Assembly (NCBI GenBank): GCA_964531455.1
Contig: CAZHFZ010000002.1
Span: 46,389-110,388 of the forward strand
DNA length: 64,000 nucleotides
From: Ga0077527 sp964531455
Lineage (GTDB): Bacteria > Pseudomonadota > Gammaproteobacteria > Burkholderiales > SG8-41
Direction: 5' to 3'
Shown: positions 1-8,648 of the stretch, in pieces
Layout of the letters: every line of letters begins with the position of its first letter
Position numbering within the stretch: position 1 is the stretch's first letter
Made by a program: the position numbers and the translations under genes
The notes under the pieces: generated by a model
Told to the model about the DNA's origin: nothing
Seen by the model: the letters and a program-made list of their open reading frames with translations, nothing else
Database searches by the model: none

Positions 1-30
1 TTCCAGCAAAACGGAAATGATGTGTCTCAT
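1..30 (-). CDS. ilvH: Acetolactate synthase small subunit, N-terminal 10 codons only
   Basis: Only the first ten codons are in the window, reading MRHIISVLLE, the usual opening of the IlvH/IlvN regulatory subunit. They start 4 nt after the ilvB stop on the same strand. The subunit carries the ACT domain that gives valine feedback inhibition and stimulates the catalytic subunit; none of that domain is visible here. Identity rests on this short peptide plus the position directly behind ilvB, which is the standard operon order. Confidence 0.8.
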   Translation of the reverse strand, partial: MRHIISVLLE

Positions 31-34
31 GGCA

Positions 35-1732
35 TCAAACCAGGATCATTTCAGACAGCCCCTTGCCGCCGGGCACCATCGGGAACACGTTTTCGGTCTG
101 GTCGGTGATGAAATCCATGAAGACCAGATCTTTCTTGCGTGCAAAAGCCTCTTTCAGAGCCGGCTCAACGTCAGCAGGCTTCTCAATGCGCATGCCGACA
201 TGTCCATAAGACTCGGCAAGTTTGACGAAGTCCGGCAGGGCATCCATATAGGATTCCGAATAACGGTTGCCGTGGAAAAACTCCTGCCACTGCCGCACCA
301 TGCCCATATAACGATTGTTCAGGTTGATCATTTTCAGGGGTAGACGGTACTGCTTGCAGGTCGACAGCTCCTGAATGCACATCTGGATAGAAGCCTCGCC
401 GGTTACACATGCCACAGTCGCCTTGGGATGTGCCATCTGCACGCCCATTGCGTAAGGCAGCCCCACCCCCATCGTGCCCAAGCCGCCGGAGTTGATCCAG
501 CGCCGTGGCTTGTCGAACTTGTAGAATTGTGCAGCCCACATCTGATGCTGCCCGACGTCTGATGTGATGAATGCATCGCCTTTGGTCACCTTGTGCAGCG
601 TCTCGATGACAAACTGGGGCTTGATGATCTTGCTGGAGCGGTCGTACTTGAGGCAATCGCGCCCACGCCATTGCTCAATCTGCGACCACCAGGACTTGAG
701 CGCTTCCTTGTCCGTATTGGCACGTGCAGCTTCGATCTGGCGAATCAACTCCTTGAGAACCTCGCGCACATTTCCGACAACCGGCACATCGACCTTGACG
801 CGCTTCGAGATCGAAGCCGGGTCGATATCCACATGAATAATCTGCCGCGGCTCTTCGAAAAAATGCTTGGGATTACCGATCACCCGGTCATCAAAACGGG
901 CACCGACGGCAAGAAGCACATCGCAGTGCTGCATAGCCATGTTGGCTTCATAAGTACCGTGCATGCCCAGCATGCCCAGAAACTGCCTGTCGGACGAAGG
1001 GTAACCACCGAGGCCCATCAGCGTATTGGTGCAGGGGTAACCGAGCAAACGCACCAACTGCGCAAGTTCTGCTGAAGCGTTACCGAGGATGACACCGCCG
1101 CCGGTGTAGATCATCGGGCGCTTCGCTTCTAGCAGAAGCTTGACAGCCTTCTTGATCTGGCCGGCGTGCCCCTTGACCACAGGGTTATAGGAGCGCATGG
1201 TGATTGACTTCGGATATTCGAACTCGGTCTTCGCCGCGGTCAGATCCTTCGGAATGTCGACCACCACTGGACCAGGCCTGCCGGTCGATGCAATGTAGAA
1301 AGCCTTCTTGATCGTCAGCGCAAGATCCTTGATGTCCTTGACCAGGAAGTTGTGTTTGACGCAGGGACGGGTGATGCCAACCGTGTCGCATTCCTGAAAC
1401 GCATCTTCGCCGATGGCATACGTGGGCACCTGCCCCGTAAGAATGACCATCGGTATCGAATCCATATATGCGGTTGCAATGCCGGTGATGGCGTTAGTCA
1501 CACCGGGGCCGGACGTCACCAGGGCAACGCCAACCTTTTCGGTTGACCGCGCATAGGCATCCGCCGCATGAACAGCAGCCTGCTCATGCCTTACCAGCAC
1601 GTGCTTGACCTTGTCCTGCTTGAACAGTTCGTCGTACAGGAAAAGCACAGCACCGCCCGGATAACCGAACACATGCTCGATGCCTTCTTCCTGCAGGCAA
1701 CGCACTACGATCTCTGCACCCGACAATTGCAT
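35..1732 (-). CDS. ilvB: Acetolactate synthase, large (catalytic) subunit
   Basis: This ThDP enzyme condenses two pyruvates to acetolactate (valine/leucine branch) or pyruvate with 2-oxobutyrate (isoleucine branch). The protein has 565 residues from the ATG at 1732. The reading frame is open 22 codons further, but family members begin MQLSGAEIVV. Visible are the ThDP-activating glutamate in VRHEQAA (about residue 50), the central FAD/NAD-like domain, and the C-terminal ThDP/metal motif, which reads GEASIQM rather than GDGSFQM; as I recall, other betaproteobacteria also carry Glu at this place. ilvH follows directly. A gap of about 250 nt separates the gene from the divergent sigma-factor operon. 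Confidence 0.95.
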   Translation of the reverse strand: MQLSGAEIVVRCLQEEGIEHVFGYPGGAVLFLYDELFKQDKVKHVLVRHEQAAVHAADAYARSTEKVGVALVTSGPGVTNAITGIATAYMDSIPMVILTGQVPTYAIGEDAFQECDTVGITRPCVKHNFLVKDIKDLALTIKKAFYIASTGRPGPVVVDIPKDLTAAKTEFEYPKSITMRSYNPVVKGHAGQIKKAVKLLLEAKRPMIYTGGGVILGNASAELAQLVRLLGYPCTNTLMGLGGYPSSDRQFLGMLGMHGTYEANMAMQHCDVLLAVGARFDDRVIGNPKHFFEEPRQIIHVDIDPASISKRVKVDVPVVGNVREVLKELIRQIEAARANTDKEALKSWWSQIEQWRGRDCLKYDRSSKIIKPQFVIETLHKVTKGDAFITSDVGQHQMWAAQFYKFDKPRRWINSGGLGTMGVGLPYAMGVQMAHPKATVACVTGEASIQMCIQELSTCKQYRLPLKMINLNNRYMGMVRQWQEFFHGNRYSESYMDALPDFVKLAESYGHVGMRIEKPADVEPALKEAFARKKDLVFMDFITDQTENVFPMVPGGKGLSEMILV

Positions 1733-1935
1733 GATTTTTAACCCGCGCACGCTGGAAAGCTTTAAGCGGGTTTCTTGCGAGAAGGAAACCCGAAACATTA
1801 CCGGCCCACGCTCTCATGGTCAAGCAAAATATCCCTTTAAACAGCAGGATAGATGCGCAGTTACAAATAACTTTGCAGTGATAACTTGCCTCCGTCCGGT
1901 GTTTTGCTAAGATGCCGCGAACTAAAGGGCTTTAC

Positions 1936-1971
1936 ATGGCCCCGCCGCGCCACAAAGGCGTCGGAACATAA
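1936..1971 (+). other. Possible 11-codon leader ORF before the sigma factor
   Basis: ATG at 1936 is preceded by a good ribosome-binding site (AAAGGG, 6 nt spacing). It encodes 11 residues and stops at the TAA at 1969-1971, 14 nt before the proposed CTG start of the sigma factor, which lies in another frame. It may be a leader peptide whose translation affects the downstream start, or a sign of an indel in the A7 run just after it. No homology is recognisable. Confidence 0.25.
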
Positions 1972-1985
1972 AAAAAGGCATCCAA

Positions 1986-2552
1986 CTGGCCTCTTATAAG
2001 GAACTCGCGGATTTCCTTGCCGAAGTCGAGCGCAGAGCATTCAAGCAGGCGGTGTTTTCCCTTCGGGATGAACACCTTGCGCTTGATATCGTTCAAGAGG
2101 CCATGCTCAAACTGTCGGAAAAATACTCGGATCGTCCAGCGACCGAGTTTCCGATGCTTTTCCAGCGGATTCTCCAAAATGCTATTCGCGACTTCTTCCG
2201 TCGCCAGAAAGTCCGCTCAGCCTGGGTTACCCCTCTAGGCTCCCTGTTCGGATCGGACGCAGATGAAGACTCCGATCCACTGGATTCCATGGAGTTCGAA
2301 AATGACTCCAAAATCGCCTCGCGCCCGGCCGAACAGCTAGAGCAAAAGCAAGTCCTTGATATTATTGAAAAAGCGATAGAAACACTGCCATTGCGTCAAC
2401 GTCAGGCCTTCATGTTGCGTTACTGGGAGGAATTAGATGTCGCCGAAGCCGCAAAGGCCATGGGATGCTCGGAGGGTAGCGTGAAAACGCATTGCTCCCG
2501 GGCTACGCATGCTTTGTCGATATTGCTTAAAAAACAGGGAATTGAGCTATGA
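1986..2552 (+). CDS. RNA polymerase sigma factor, sigma-70/ECF-like, probable CTG start
   Basis: This is a small alternative sigma factor of the type found at the head of the betaproteobacterial sigma/DUF3619/DUF3106/RDD operon. Region 2 is seen in ALDIVQEAMLKL and FQRILQNAIRDFFRRQKVR; region 4 is seen in LPLRQRQAFMLRYWEELDVAEAA and the helix CSEGSVKTHCSRA. There is no in-frame ATG, GTG or TTG before GTG 2052, yet the family N-terminus (ASYKELADFLAEVERRAFKQ) is encoded upstream of it. I therefore place the start at CTG 1986, 7 nt after an AAAAAAGG sequence. GTG 2052 would cut part of region 2. The next gene overlaps by ATGA, indicating translational coupling. Confidence 0.8.
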   Translation: MASYKELADFLAEVERRAFKQAVFSLRDEHLALDIVQEAMLKLSEKYSDRPATEFPMLFQRILQNAIRDFFRRQKVRSAWVTPLGSLFGSDADEDSDPLDSMEFENDSKIASRPAEQLEQKQVLDIIEKAIETLPLRQRQAFMLRYWEELDVAEAAKAMGCSEGSVKTHCSRATHALSILLKKQGIEL

Positions 2553-2935
2553 ACGTCCAAGAACGCGAAATTGCACAGCGAATCGTTCGCGAACTTGACC
2601 GCAGCTCGCTCAGTATCGACAAAGATACCGCGGCGCGTCTCCTTGCCGCCCGCGAGCAGGCGCTCGCACAGTACCAGCAAGCGCCGGTGTCAGGAATGGC
2701 TGGTGCAGGGGCATTTGTATCTCACGTGTTTGAACGCCCGGCATCCGGCGCCCGGTATGCGTTGTCGTTGGCCGTTCTGATTCTGGGCTTGGCCGGAATC
2801 GTTTTTTGGCAAAGCAGCAACGGGTCGGGCGGTGAACTCGCCGATATCGATGCGCGCCTGCTGACTGACGATCTGCCGATCGACGCCTACCTCGACAAAG
2901 GCTTCGATTCATGGCTAAACCGGCAGTCGCGCTGA
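2549..2935 (+). CDS. DUF3619 family membrane protein
   Basis: This 128-residue protein has one membrane segment at about residues 70-88 (YALSLAVLILGLAGIVFW), a charged N-terminal cytoplasmic part and a short outer tail with DDLPIDAYLDKGF, which matches DUF3619 proteins. It overlaps the sigma-factor stop by ATGA and the next gene by 25 nt. In this conserved operon it sits where a membrane anti-sigma or regulator would be expected, but that role is an inference from position only. Confidence 0.8.
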   Translation: MNVQEREIAQRIVRELDRSSLSIDKDTAARLLAAREQALAQYQQAPVSGMAGAGAFVSHVFERPASGARYALSLAVLILGLAGIVFWQSSNGSGGELADIDARLLTDDLPIDAYLDKGFDSWLNRQSR

Positions 2936-3384
2936 TTATTTGGCTATGCCTCGCGCTGCCCGCCATCGCCGCACAGCCGTCCAAAACAGCCTCTAAACCC
3001 ATTCGCCCGGCGTGGTCAGAACTGGCTCCTGCACAACAGCAGGTGCTGGCACCACTGGCTCCGGAATGGAATGAACTGGATGCCGCCCAGCGCAAGAAAT
3101 GGGTCAGCATTGCCAACCGTTACCCAAAAATGAAGACGGCTGAGCAGGAACGCCTGCAACAGCGGATGAAAGAGTGGGCCGCACTGACTCCTGCACAGCG
3201 TCAGGAAGCACGCGAAAAATATCTGGGGCTGAAAAAACTGAATCCCTCACAGCGTCGCGATATGGCGAAACAATGGGACGCCTACCGCAAGTCACTCGCG
3301 CAGCCAGAGACGCAGTTTGACCCCCCCGTAGGCGACCCCATTACGCCTGCTCCCGGGCCAGCCGCCGCTGTCGAGAGGCAGTGA
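2911..3384 (+). CDS. DUF3106 domain exported protein
   Basis: The protein has 157 residues with a signal peptide (residues 1-21, cleavage after AIAA). It carries repeated short helical units of the type LAPxQQxxLxPLxxxWxxLxxxQRxKW, typical of DUF3106. The Arg/Gln-rich repeats (LTPAQRQEAREKY, LNPSQRRDMAKQW) resemble the helical repeats of periplasmic Spy/CpxP-like proteins, so a periplasmic regulatory or chaperone role is possible but not shown. It lies between the DUF3619 and RDD genes and overlaps both. Confidence 0.8.
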   Translation: MAKPAVALIIWLCLALPAIAAQPSKTASKPIRPAWSELAPAQQQVLAPLAPEWNELDAAQRKKWVSIANRYPKMKTAEQERLQQRMKEWAALTPAQRQEAREKYLGLKKLNPSQRRDMAKQWDAYRKSLAQPETQFDPPVGDPITPAPGPAAAVERQ

Positions 3385-3818
3385 CACGCCTCCCCGAAAC
3401 GGCCGGCCTCGGTCGCCGTGTTCTGTGTCTGATCTACGAAGCGCTCCTCCTCACAGCCATCGTACTGATGGCGGGTGGCCTTGCAACCTGGATAGCGCAA
3501 GCGGCTGGATGGTCAGAAGCGCGGGAGCTGACACGGCTGGTCGTAACCGTAATTTGTGCAGGATATTTCGCCATCCAGTGGTGCGGTCGTGGCCAAACTT
3601 TGCCCATGAAAACCTGGCGCATCCGGCTGCAAACCAAATCCGGTAACCGCCTTTCGCTGAACCGGGCGCTGCTGCGCATGGGGCTGGCGACGATCGGTTA
3701 TCTCACGTTGGGTATATCAATACTTTGGGCGCTTCTGGACCGCGACCAGCAGTTTCTGCACGACCGGCTTGCCGGCACACGACTCGTTACAGTTGCAACA
3801 ACAGACCACCCGAAGTAA
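3381..3818 (+). CDS. RDD family membrane protein
   Basis: The 145-residue protein begins at GTG 3381, which overlaps the previous TGA. It has hydrophobic segments at about residues 22-45, 52-68 and 100-118 and the RDD signature pattern (GRRVLCLIYEALLL at the N-terminus, LPMKTWRIRLQT in the middle, DRDQQFLHDRLAGTRLV at the end). RDD proteins are small inner-membrane proteins, some linked to ion transport; the substrate here is unknown. It is the last gene of the sigma-factor operon and ends 3 nt before the stop of convergent lptG. Confidence 0.85.
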   Translation: MTRLPETAGLGRRVLCLIYEALLLTAIVLMAGGLATWIAQAAGWSEARELTRLVVTVICAGYFAIQWCGRGQTLPMKTWRIRLQTKSGNRLSLNRALLRMGLATIGYLTLGISILWALLDRDQQFLHDRLAGTRLVTVATTDHPK

Positions 3819-3821
3819 GCG

Positions 3822-4895
3822 TCAGCGCCGCTCCTGCCACCACATCATCCCGACAGCGAGGCCGAGAAACAGCAAAGTGGGGGCCACAGCGCTTGCAAAT
3901 GGCGGCCAGTCGTTCAGCAATCCGAGATGGCCAAGAAGTCGATTCAGAAAATGGAATGCGAGCCCAATCATGATGCCGGCGAAAATCTTGGCGCCAACCC
4001 CGCCCTGCCGGCTCTGAAAATAGGCGAACGGCAAAGCCAGGATCATCATCACCAGCACTGCAATGGGGTAAAGCAGCTTGGTCCAAAGTGCAATCTCATA
4101 TCGCAATGCCTTTTGCCGGTTCTCCTTCAAGTGCTGAGAGTAGGAATAAAGGCTCCAGGCAGACATTTTTTCCGGCTTGACGAGCAAGACGTTAAGCAGC
4201 CCGGGTTCAAGAACTGATTGCCACTGCACGAAATCACGAAAGCTGACACGGGTCGTGAGCTGGTCAAAATTGGTTTGCGCGACATTCGCAAGCAGCCATT
4301 GGTTGTTACCCTCGTACTCTGCACCTTCCGCCCGTCTCAGCACGCGCAAACGGTAATCACTGTCAAACTCGTAGATTCGCAGGCCTTTCAGGCTGCCGGT
4401 CGGTGTCACCTCAAGCACATTGACAAACGAAGTGCCGTCCTTGATCCACAAGCCTGATCTGAACTCCTGCGCGACAATGCCCGATATGGCCTGGGATCGC
4501 AGGCGCTGCGCGAACTGCTCTGCCGGCGGCGCCACGAACTCACCTATCGTGAAAGTCAGTATGCCGAACATTGCGCCGACCACGGTCAAAGCGCCGACCA
4601 TGCGCTGCAGCGAAACACCTGAGGCACGCATCACGGTGTACTCGGAACTCGCCACGAACTGCGCAAGCGTAAAAAGGGTCCCGATCAGAGCGGCAATCGG
4701 GAACAATTCATAAACATGATTTGGCGACGACAACAACACATGGAGCAGGATATGGCGCAACTGGTAACCGCCGCGGCCGAGATCCTTCATTTGCTCAACC
4801 AGGTCAAAAAAGGCGAACAACAACAACAGGGATAAAAAAACCAGTGCCGTCGAAACAGTGATTTCGCGGGCCACATAGCGGCGCAGGGTTCTCAT
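3822..4895 (-). CDS. lptG: LPS export ABC transporter permease LptG
   Basis: LptG is one of the two inner-membrane permeases of the LptB2FG complex, which extracts lipopolysaccharide and passes it to the LptC-A-D bridge. The 357-residue protein has N-terminal membrane segments, a large periplasmic beta-jellyroll part (about residues 130-260) and C-terminal membrane segments, the YjgP/YjgQ family pattern. The start is ATG 4895 (MRTLRRYVAREI), which overlaps the lptF stop by ATGA; the frame is open further upstream inside lptF but has no family similarity there. It is co-transcribed with lptF. Confidence 0.93.
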   Translation of the reverse strand: MRTLRRYVAREITVSTALVFLSLLLLFAFFDLVEQMKDLGRGGYQLRHILLHVLLSSPNHVYELFPIAALIGTLFTLAQFVASSEYTVMRASGVSLQRMVGALTVVGAMFGILTFTIGEFVAPPAEQFAQRLRSQAISGIVAQEFRSGLWIKDGTSFVNVLEVTPTGSLKGLRIYEFDSDYRLRVLRRAEGAEYEGNNQWLLANVAQTNFDQLTTRVSFRDFVQWQSVLEPGLLNVLLVKPEKMSAWSLYSYSQHLKENRQKALRYEIALWTKLLYPIAVLVMMILALPFAYFQSRQGGVGAKIFAGIMIGLAFHFLNRLLGHLGLLNDWPPFASAVAPTLLFLGLAVGMMWWQERR

Positions 4896-5971
4896 TTCAG
4901 CAACCGCCAGAATGAAAACACTGACAGCCTGCGATAAAACATCAGTGTCAACAACACCAGCATCCCTGCATGAACACCCCACATGCCGGCAAAAACGTTG
5001 ATTCGGTCTTGCGCAATGGTTGCCTGCATGATCGACAGCAGATTGCTGTAAACCATGTAGACCAGAATGGCCAGAACGATATTCATCGAACGACCCGCGC
5101 GCGGATTGACGAAAGAAAGCGGGATCGCCAGAAGGCACAGGATCAGCGCGCTCGCCGGGAGGCCGACGCGCCACGACAGCTCGCCAAGATTGCGCGATGA
5201 CGGATCCCTCAGCAGATCCAGTGTCGACATCGTTTTGGTCGTCGGGGCACGGGCAGCAGGGTCTGCGGACTCGATGCGCATGGCATAACGTTCGAACTCG
5301 AAAATCTTGTAATCCGGAGCGCCGGGATCACCCTCGTAGCGACGGCCATTCTGCAGAACCAGAAAACGATCACCGTTTTCAGCGGTCTCTTGAAAACCGC
5401 TCTGCGCCACCATGACACCGAGTTTGCCATGCTGGGTGGAGCTGACAAACACGTTTGCAACGAGGTTTGTTTTCCCCGAAACCTCCTCAACGAGGTACAC
5501 GCGATCAGCGCGTTTTGACTCGTGAAACACTCCGGGCGTCACCTGCGCAACGTCATCCCGACTATCCATCTGCCGTCGAAACTCTTCGGCTTTTTCAACC
5601 GCCCAAGGAGAAAGCAGCAGGGACAGTGTGGCAATTGTCAGCACCAGCGGCAGCGCAAAAGTCAGCACCGGCCGAACCCATTGAGTAAGTCCCTGTCCGC
5701 TGGAAAACCACACGACCATCTCGGAATCACGATAACTTCTGGTCAAAGTCATCAACACCGCGATAAAGAGGGTCACCGAAAGCAGAATCGGCAGATAACC
5801 GACAAGGGTGAAGCCCAGCAATGACACGACCCCGGTGGAAGTGATCTGTCCACTCGCGGCCTGACCGAGAAGACGCACCAGTTGCGTGGTGATCGATATG
5901 CCAAGCAAAACCAGAAAAGTCGCAATGGCAGACGTGGCCAGCTCGCGGAGCAGTGAAGACCGGAAAATCAT
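4892..5971 (-). CDS. lptF: LPS export ABC transporter permease LptF
   Basis: This 359-residue YjgP/YjgQ family protein is the partner of LptG in LPS export. It begins MIFRSSLLRELATSA, a typical LptF start. It has membrane segments at about 15-35, 55-80 and 100-120, a periplasmic beta-rich domain at about 140-260, and further membrane segments to the end. It is divergent from pepA across about 187 nt, a conserved arrangement in proteobacteria. Confidence 0.93.
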   Translation of the reverse strand: MIFRSSLLRELATSAIATFLVLLGISITTQLVRLLGQAASGQITSTGVVSLLGFTLVGYLPILLSVTLFIAVLMTLTRSYRDSEMVVWFSSGQGLTQWVRPVLTFALPLVLTIATLSLLLSPWAVEKAEEFRRQMDSRDDVAQVTPGVFHESKRADRVYLVEEVSGKTNLVANVFVSSTQHGKLGVMVAQSGFQETAENGDRFLVLQNGRRYEGDPGAPDYKIFEFERYAMRIESADPAARAPTTKTMSTLDLLRDPSSRNLGELSWRVGLPASALILCLLAIPLSFVNPRAGRSMNIVLAILVYMVYSNLLSIMQATIAQDRINVFAGMWGVHAGMLVLLTLMFYRRLSVFSFWRLLK

Positions 5972-6158
5972 GCCGGCATTTTGCTTTTTGAAAGGAACCC
6001 GCAGATAATCAATGAGCGATGCCGGAAACCGGCGGTGCGCTGGATACCCTGCCTCATTTCAGCTTCGACCTGAAGGCCGGCACCCAGCTTCCGGATTCGC
6101 ATTGCACGACCGCCAATCATATTTTTGACAAGCTCGTAATGCGCAGAGGAGTCGACGC

Positions 6159-7649
6159 GTGGAATTTAGCATAAAACCCCTGGTTCCGGGACTTAACGCC
6201 AGCGGCTGTGCCGTTGTTGGCGTATATGCCGACGGAAAAATGAGTGAAGCCGCCGCCATAATCGACAAGGCAACAAAAGGCTATCTGCGCCGCGTGATAG
6301 AACGTGGTGACATGAATGGCAGCATCGGCAGCACACTTTTGCTGCACGATGTGCCGGGAGTCGCCTGCACACGAGTATTACTGCTGGGGCTGGGCCCGAA
6401 ATCCGGATTCACGGAAAAACAATTCCGCCGATGCATCGGTGCGGCTATTGAAATGCTGGCACGAACCGGGGCCACCGACGCCGAACTGCATTTCACAGAG
6501 CTTTCAGTCGGGCATCGCGACGTGGAGTGGCGCGTCATGCAGACTGCGCGCGCAGCGCGCGAAGCCACTTATCGTTTCGAACAGATGAAAAGCGCACCAG
6601 CAAAAAACGCATCAGCGTTGCGCCGGATAGTACTCGCCGTTACAAAAAGCGACGAAAAACGTGCGGCCCGCGGCTTGGCTCAGGGTCTGGCATTGGCCCA
6701 CGGCATCAGCCTGGCACGCGACTTGGGCAATCTGCCCGGAAATATCTGTACGCCCGCATACCTCGCCGAACAGGCACGCAAGCTTGCCAAGCATTACAGG
6801 ATGAAAGTACAGGTGCTTGAGCAGGCCGACATGGAGAAACTCGGCATGAACACCCTGCTCTCGGTTGCCGCCGGTAGCAGCCAGCCGCCAAAGCTGATTG
6901 TTCTTGAATATCGCACAGGCGCCAAAAACCAGAAACCGGTTGTTCTGGTCGGCAAGGGTGTGACCTTCGACACTGGCGGCATCTCTCTTAAACCCGCGCC
7001 GGAAATGGACGAGATGAAGTACGACATGAGCGGCGCAGGCAGCGTGCTGGGTACGCTCAAGGCTGTTGCCGAGATGAAGCTGCCGGTTAATGTTGTCGGC
7101 ATCATCCCGGCGACGGAAAACATGCCTGGCGGGCGAGCCACTAAACCTGGCGACATCGTCACCAGCATGTCCGGACAGACCGTCGAGATCCTCAACACCG
7201 ATGCCGAGGGCCGCCTGATCCTCTGCGACGCGCTGACTTACGCCGAACGATTTGATCCGGCCGCGGTCATCGACATCGCCACACTCACGGGAGCCTGTGT
7301 CATCGCTCTGGGCCATGTTGTCAGCGGGCTGTTCGCCAACGATGATCCGCTTGCGCGCGAGGTATTGACTGCAGGCGATCACGCTGGCGACGGTGCCTGG
7401 CACCTGCCGCTGCACGACGAATACCAGGACCAGCTGCGCAGCAATTTTGCCGACTTTGCCAACATCGGCGGCCGCCCTGCTGGTGCGGTGACTGCAGCCT
7501 GCTTCCTTTCGCGGTTTACCAAGCAATACAAATGGGCACATCTGGACGTTGCCGGCACCGCATGGAAATCAGGCAAAGAGAAAGGCTCCACCGGACGTCC
7601 GGTACCGCTGCTGACGCAGTTCCTGGTGAACCGCGCCGCCAAACGCTGA
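6159..7649 (+). CDS. pepA: Leucyl aminopeptidase (M17), PepA
   Basis: Cytoplasmic two-metal aminopeptidase that removes N-terminal residues; in some bacteria PepA also binds DNA (XerCD recombination, carAB control). The protein has 496 residues, close to the family length. The start is GTG 6159, with AGAGGA 8 nt upstream. The catalytic domain is clear: GKGVTFDTGG (metal-binding Lys and Asp), MKYDMSGAG, and the M17 signature NTDAEGRLIL with the catalytic Arg. It is followed after 13 nt by holC, a pair conserved in many proteobacteria. Confidence 0.95.
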   Translation: MEFSIKPLVPGLNASGCAVVGVYADGKMSEAAAIIDKATKGYLRRVIERGDMNGSIGSTLLLHDVPGVACTRVLLLGLGPKSGFTEKQFRRCIGAAIEMLARTGATDAELHFTELSVGHRDVEWRVMQTARAAREATYRFEQMKSAPAKNASALRRIVLAVTKSDEKRAARGLAQGLALAHGISLARDLGNLPGNICTPAYLAEQARKLAKHYRMKVQVLEQADMEKLGMNTLLSVAAGSSQPPKLIVLEYRTGAKNQKPVVLVGKGVTFDTGGISLKPAPEMDEMKYDMSGAGSVLGTLKAVAEMKLPVNVVGIIPATENMPGGRATKPGDIVTSMSGQTVEILNTDAEGRLILCDALTYAERFDPAAVIDIATLTGACVIALGHVVSGLFANDDPLAREVLTAGDHAGDGAWHLPLHDEYQDQLRSNFADFANIGGRPAGAVTAACFLSRFTKQYKWAHLDVAGTAWKSGKEKGSTGRPVPLLTQFLVNRAAKR

Positions 7650-7662
7650 AACACCAAGGCAA

Positions 7663-8094
7663 ATGACGCAGATCGACTTCTACACGCAGGTCGAGGACAA
7701 ACTGCAGACCGCATGCCGGCTGACCGCAAAAGCGCGCAGCCGCGGCCTGCGTGTGACCCTGTTCTGTCCAGACCGCGACACGGCCTCCCGCCTTGACCGC
7801 ATGCTGTGGAGCGTGCCCGCGACAGGTTTTCTGCCGCATTGCCGGGCAGACGACCCGCTCTCAGCAGTTACACCGGTACTGATCGATACCTCCGGCGACA
7901 ACCCGTTGCATGACGAAGTGCTGATCAATCTGCACAGCGAATGGCCGGCCTGTTTCAGCCGGTTCCAGCGACTGGCCGAAATCGTCTGCACCGAAGATGC
8001 CGATCGCAGCGAGGCCCGCGCAAGATACAAGTTCTACCGGGACCGCGGTTACGAAATCAACACACACGACCTCTCCGGCCGGCAGGCTGGATAA
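7663..8094 (+). CDS. holC: DNA polymerase III subunit chi
   Basis: HolC (chi) links the clamp loader through psi and binds the C-terminal tail of SSB. The 143-residue protein shows the family pattern: TQIDFYTQVEDKLQTACRL at the start, a conserved core with LFCPD, W809-like LWSVPATGFLPHC, PVLI and a C-terminal RARYKFYRDRGYE. It lies between pepA and the reading frame leading into valS, the usual pepA-holC-valS order. Confidence 0.9.
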   Translation: MTQIDFYTQVEDKLQTACRLTAKARSRGLRVTLFCPDRDTASRLDRMLWSVPATGFLPHCRADDPLSAVTPVLIDTSGDNPLHDEVLINLHSEWPACFSRFQRLAEIVCTEDADRSEARARYKFYRDRGYEINTHDLSGRQAG

Positions 8095-8108
8095 TCCATC
8101 CGCCCACA

Positions 8109-8648
8109 ATGTCCGATCCGAACACACCAGACGACAGTGCCCGGGATGTGCTCAGCCGCGCGGATGCGTTACTGCAGCGCCACCGCAAACCGGCGCCCCC
8201 TGAACCTTCACGAATCGTCGCAGGGAGCGAGATTCCGGTTCTGACCGATATCGTCATGGAAGGGGAAATTCTTCCCAGGCAGGAACCGGTGCCGCAACAG
8301 GCGCCCCCCCCACAGACCGAAGGCGGCGAGGTGGTGTCGCGCGTGCAGGCACAGAACATCGAACATGCCGTTTACCTCAAACTGAAGCGCGGCCTTGATG
8401 ACCAGATTGCAGGGGTCGTGCGAGACCGTTACCTGCCGGAAATTGGTGCCGCGCTGGAGCAGGCGTTGTCCCGTGTAACCAGTGAATTGCAGTCCGGCAT
8501 TGCTGAAATGGTGCGTACCTCGGTTGCTGAAACGCTGCAGGCACAGCTCAAACAAATTCAACTCCAGCCTGTGGCCCCGGCGCCGGAAAGCGTACAACCC
8601 TCCGGTATAATGCCGCCCTCCTCAGCAGCGCCTCCCCCGGCACCAAAA
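8109..8648 (+). CDS. Uncharacterised protein between holC and valS, no stop before valS
   Basis: ATG 8109 opens 180 codons that read without a stop into valS. The start MSDPNTPDDSARDVLSRADALLQRH and the stretch IPVLTDIV resemble the small protein that sits between holC and valS in other betaproteobacteria, where it is a separate gene. A helical part (about residues 85-150: LKRGLDDQIAGVVRDRYLP, LEQALSRVTSELQ) is followed by about 30 Pro/Ala-rich residues that run into the valS start. There is no recognisable ribosome-binding site at 8109 or 8649. Either a stop was lost, giving a fusion with ValS, or a base is missing in the C-rich tracts. Function unknown. Confidence 0.55.
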
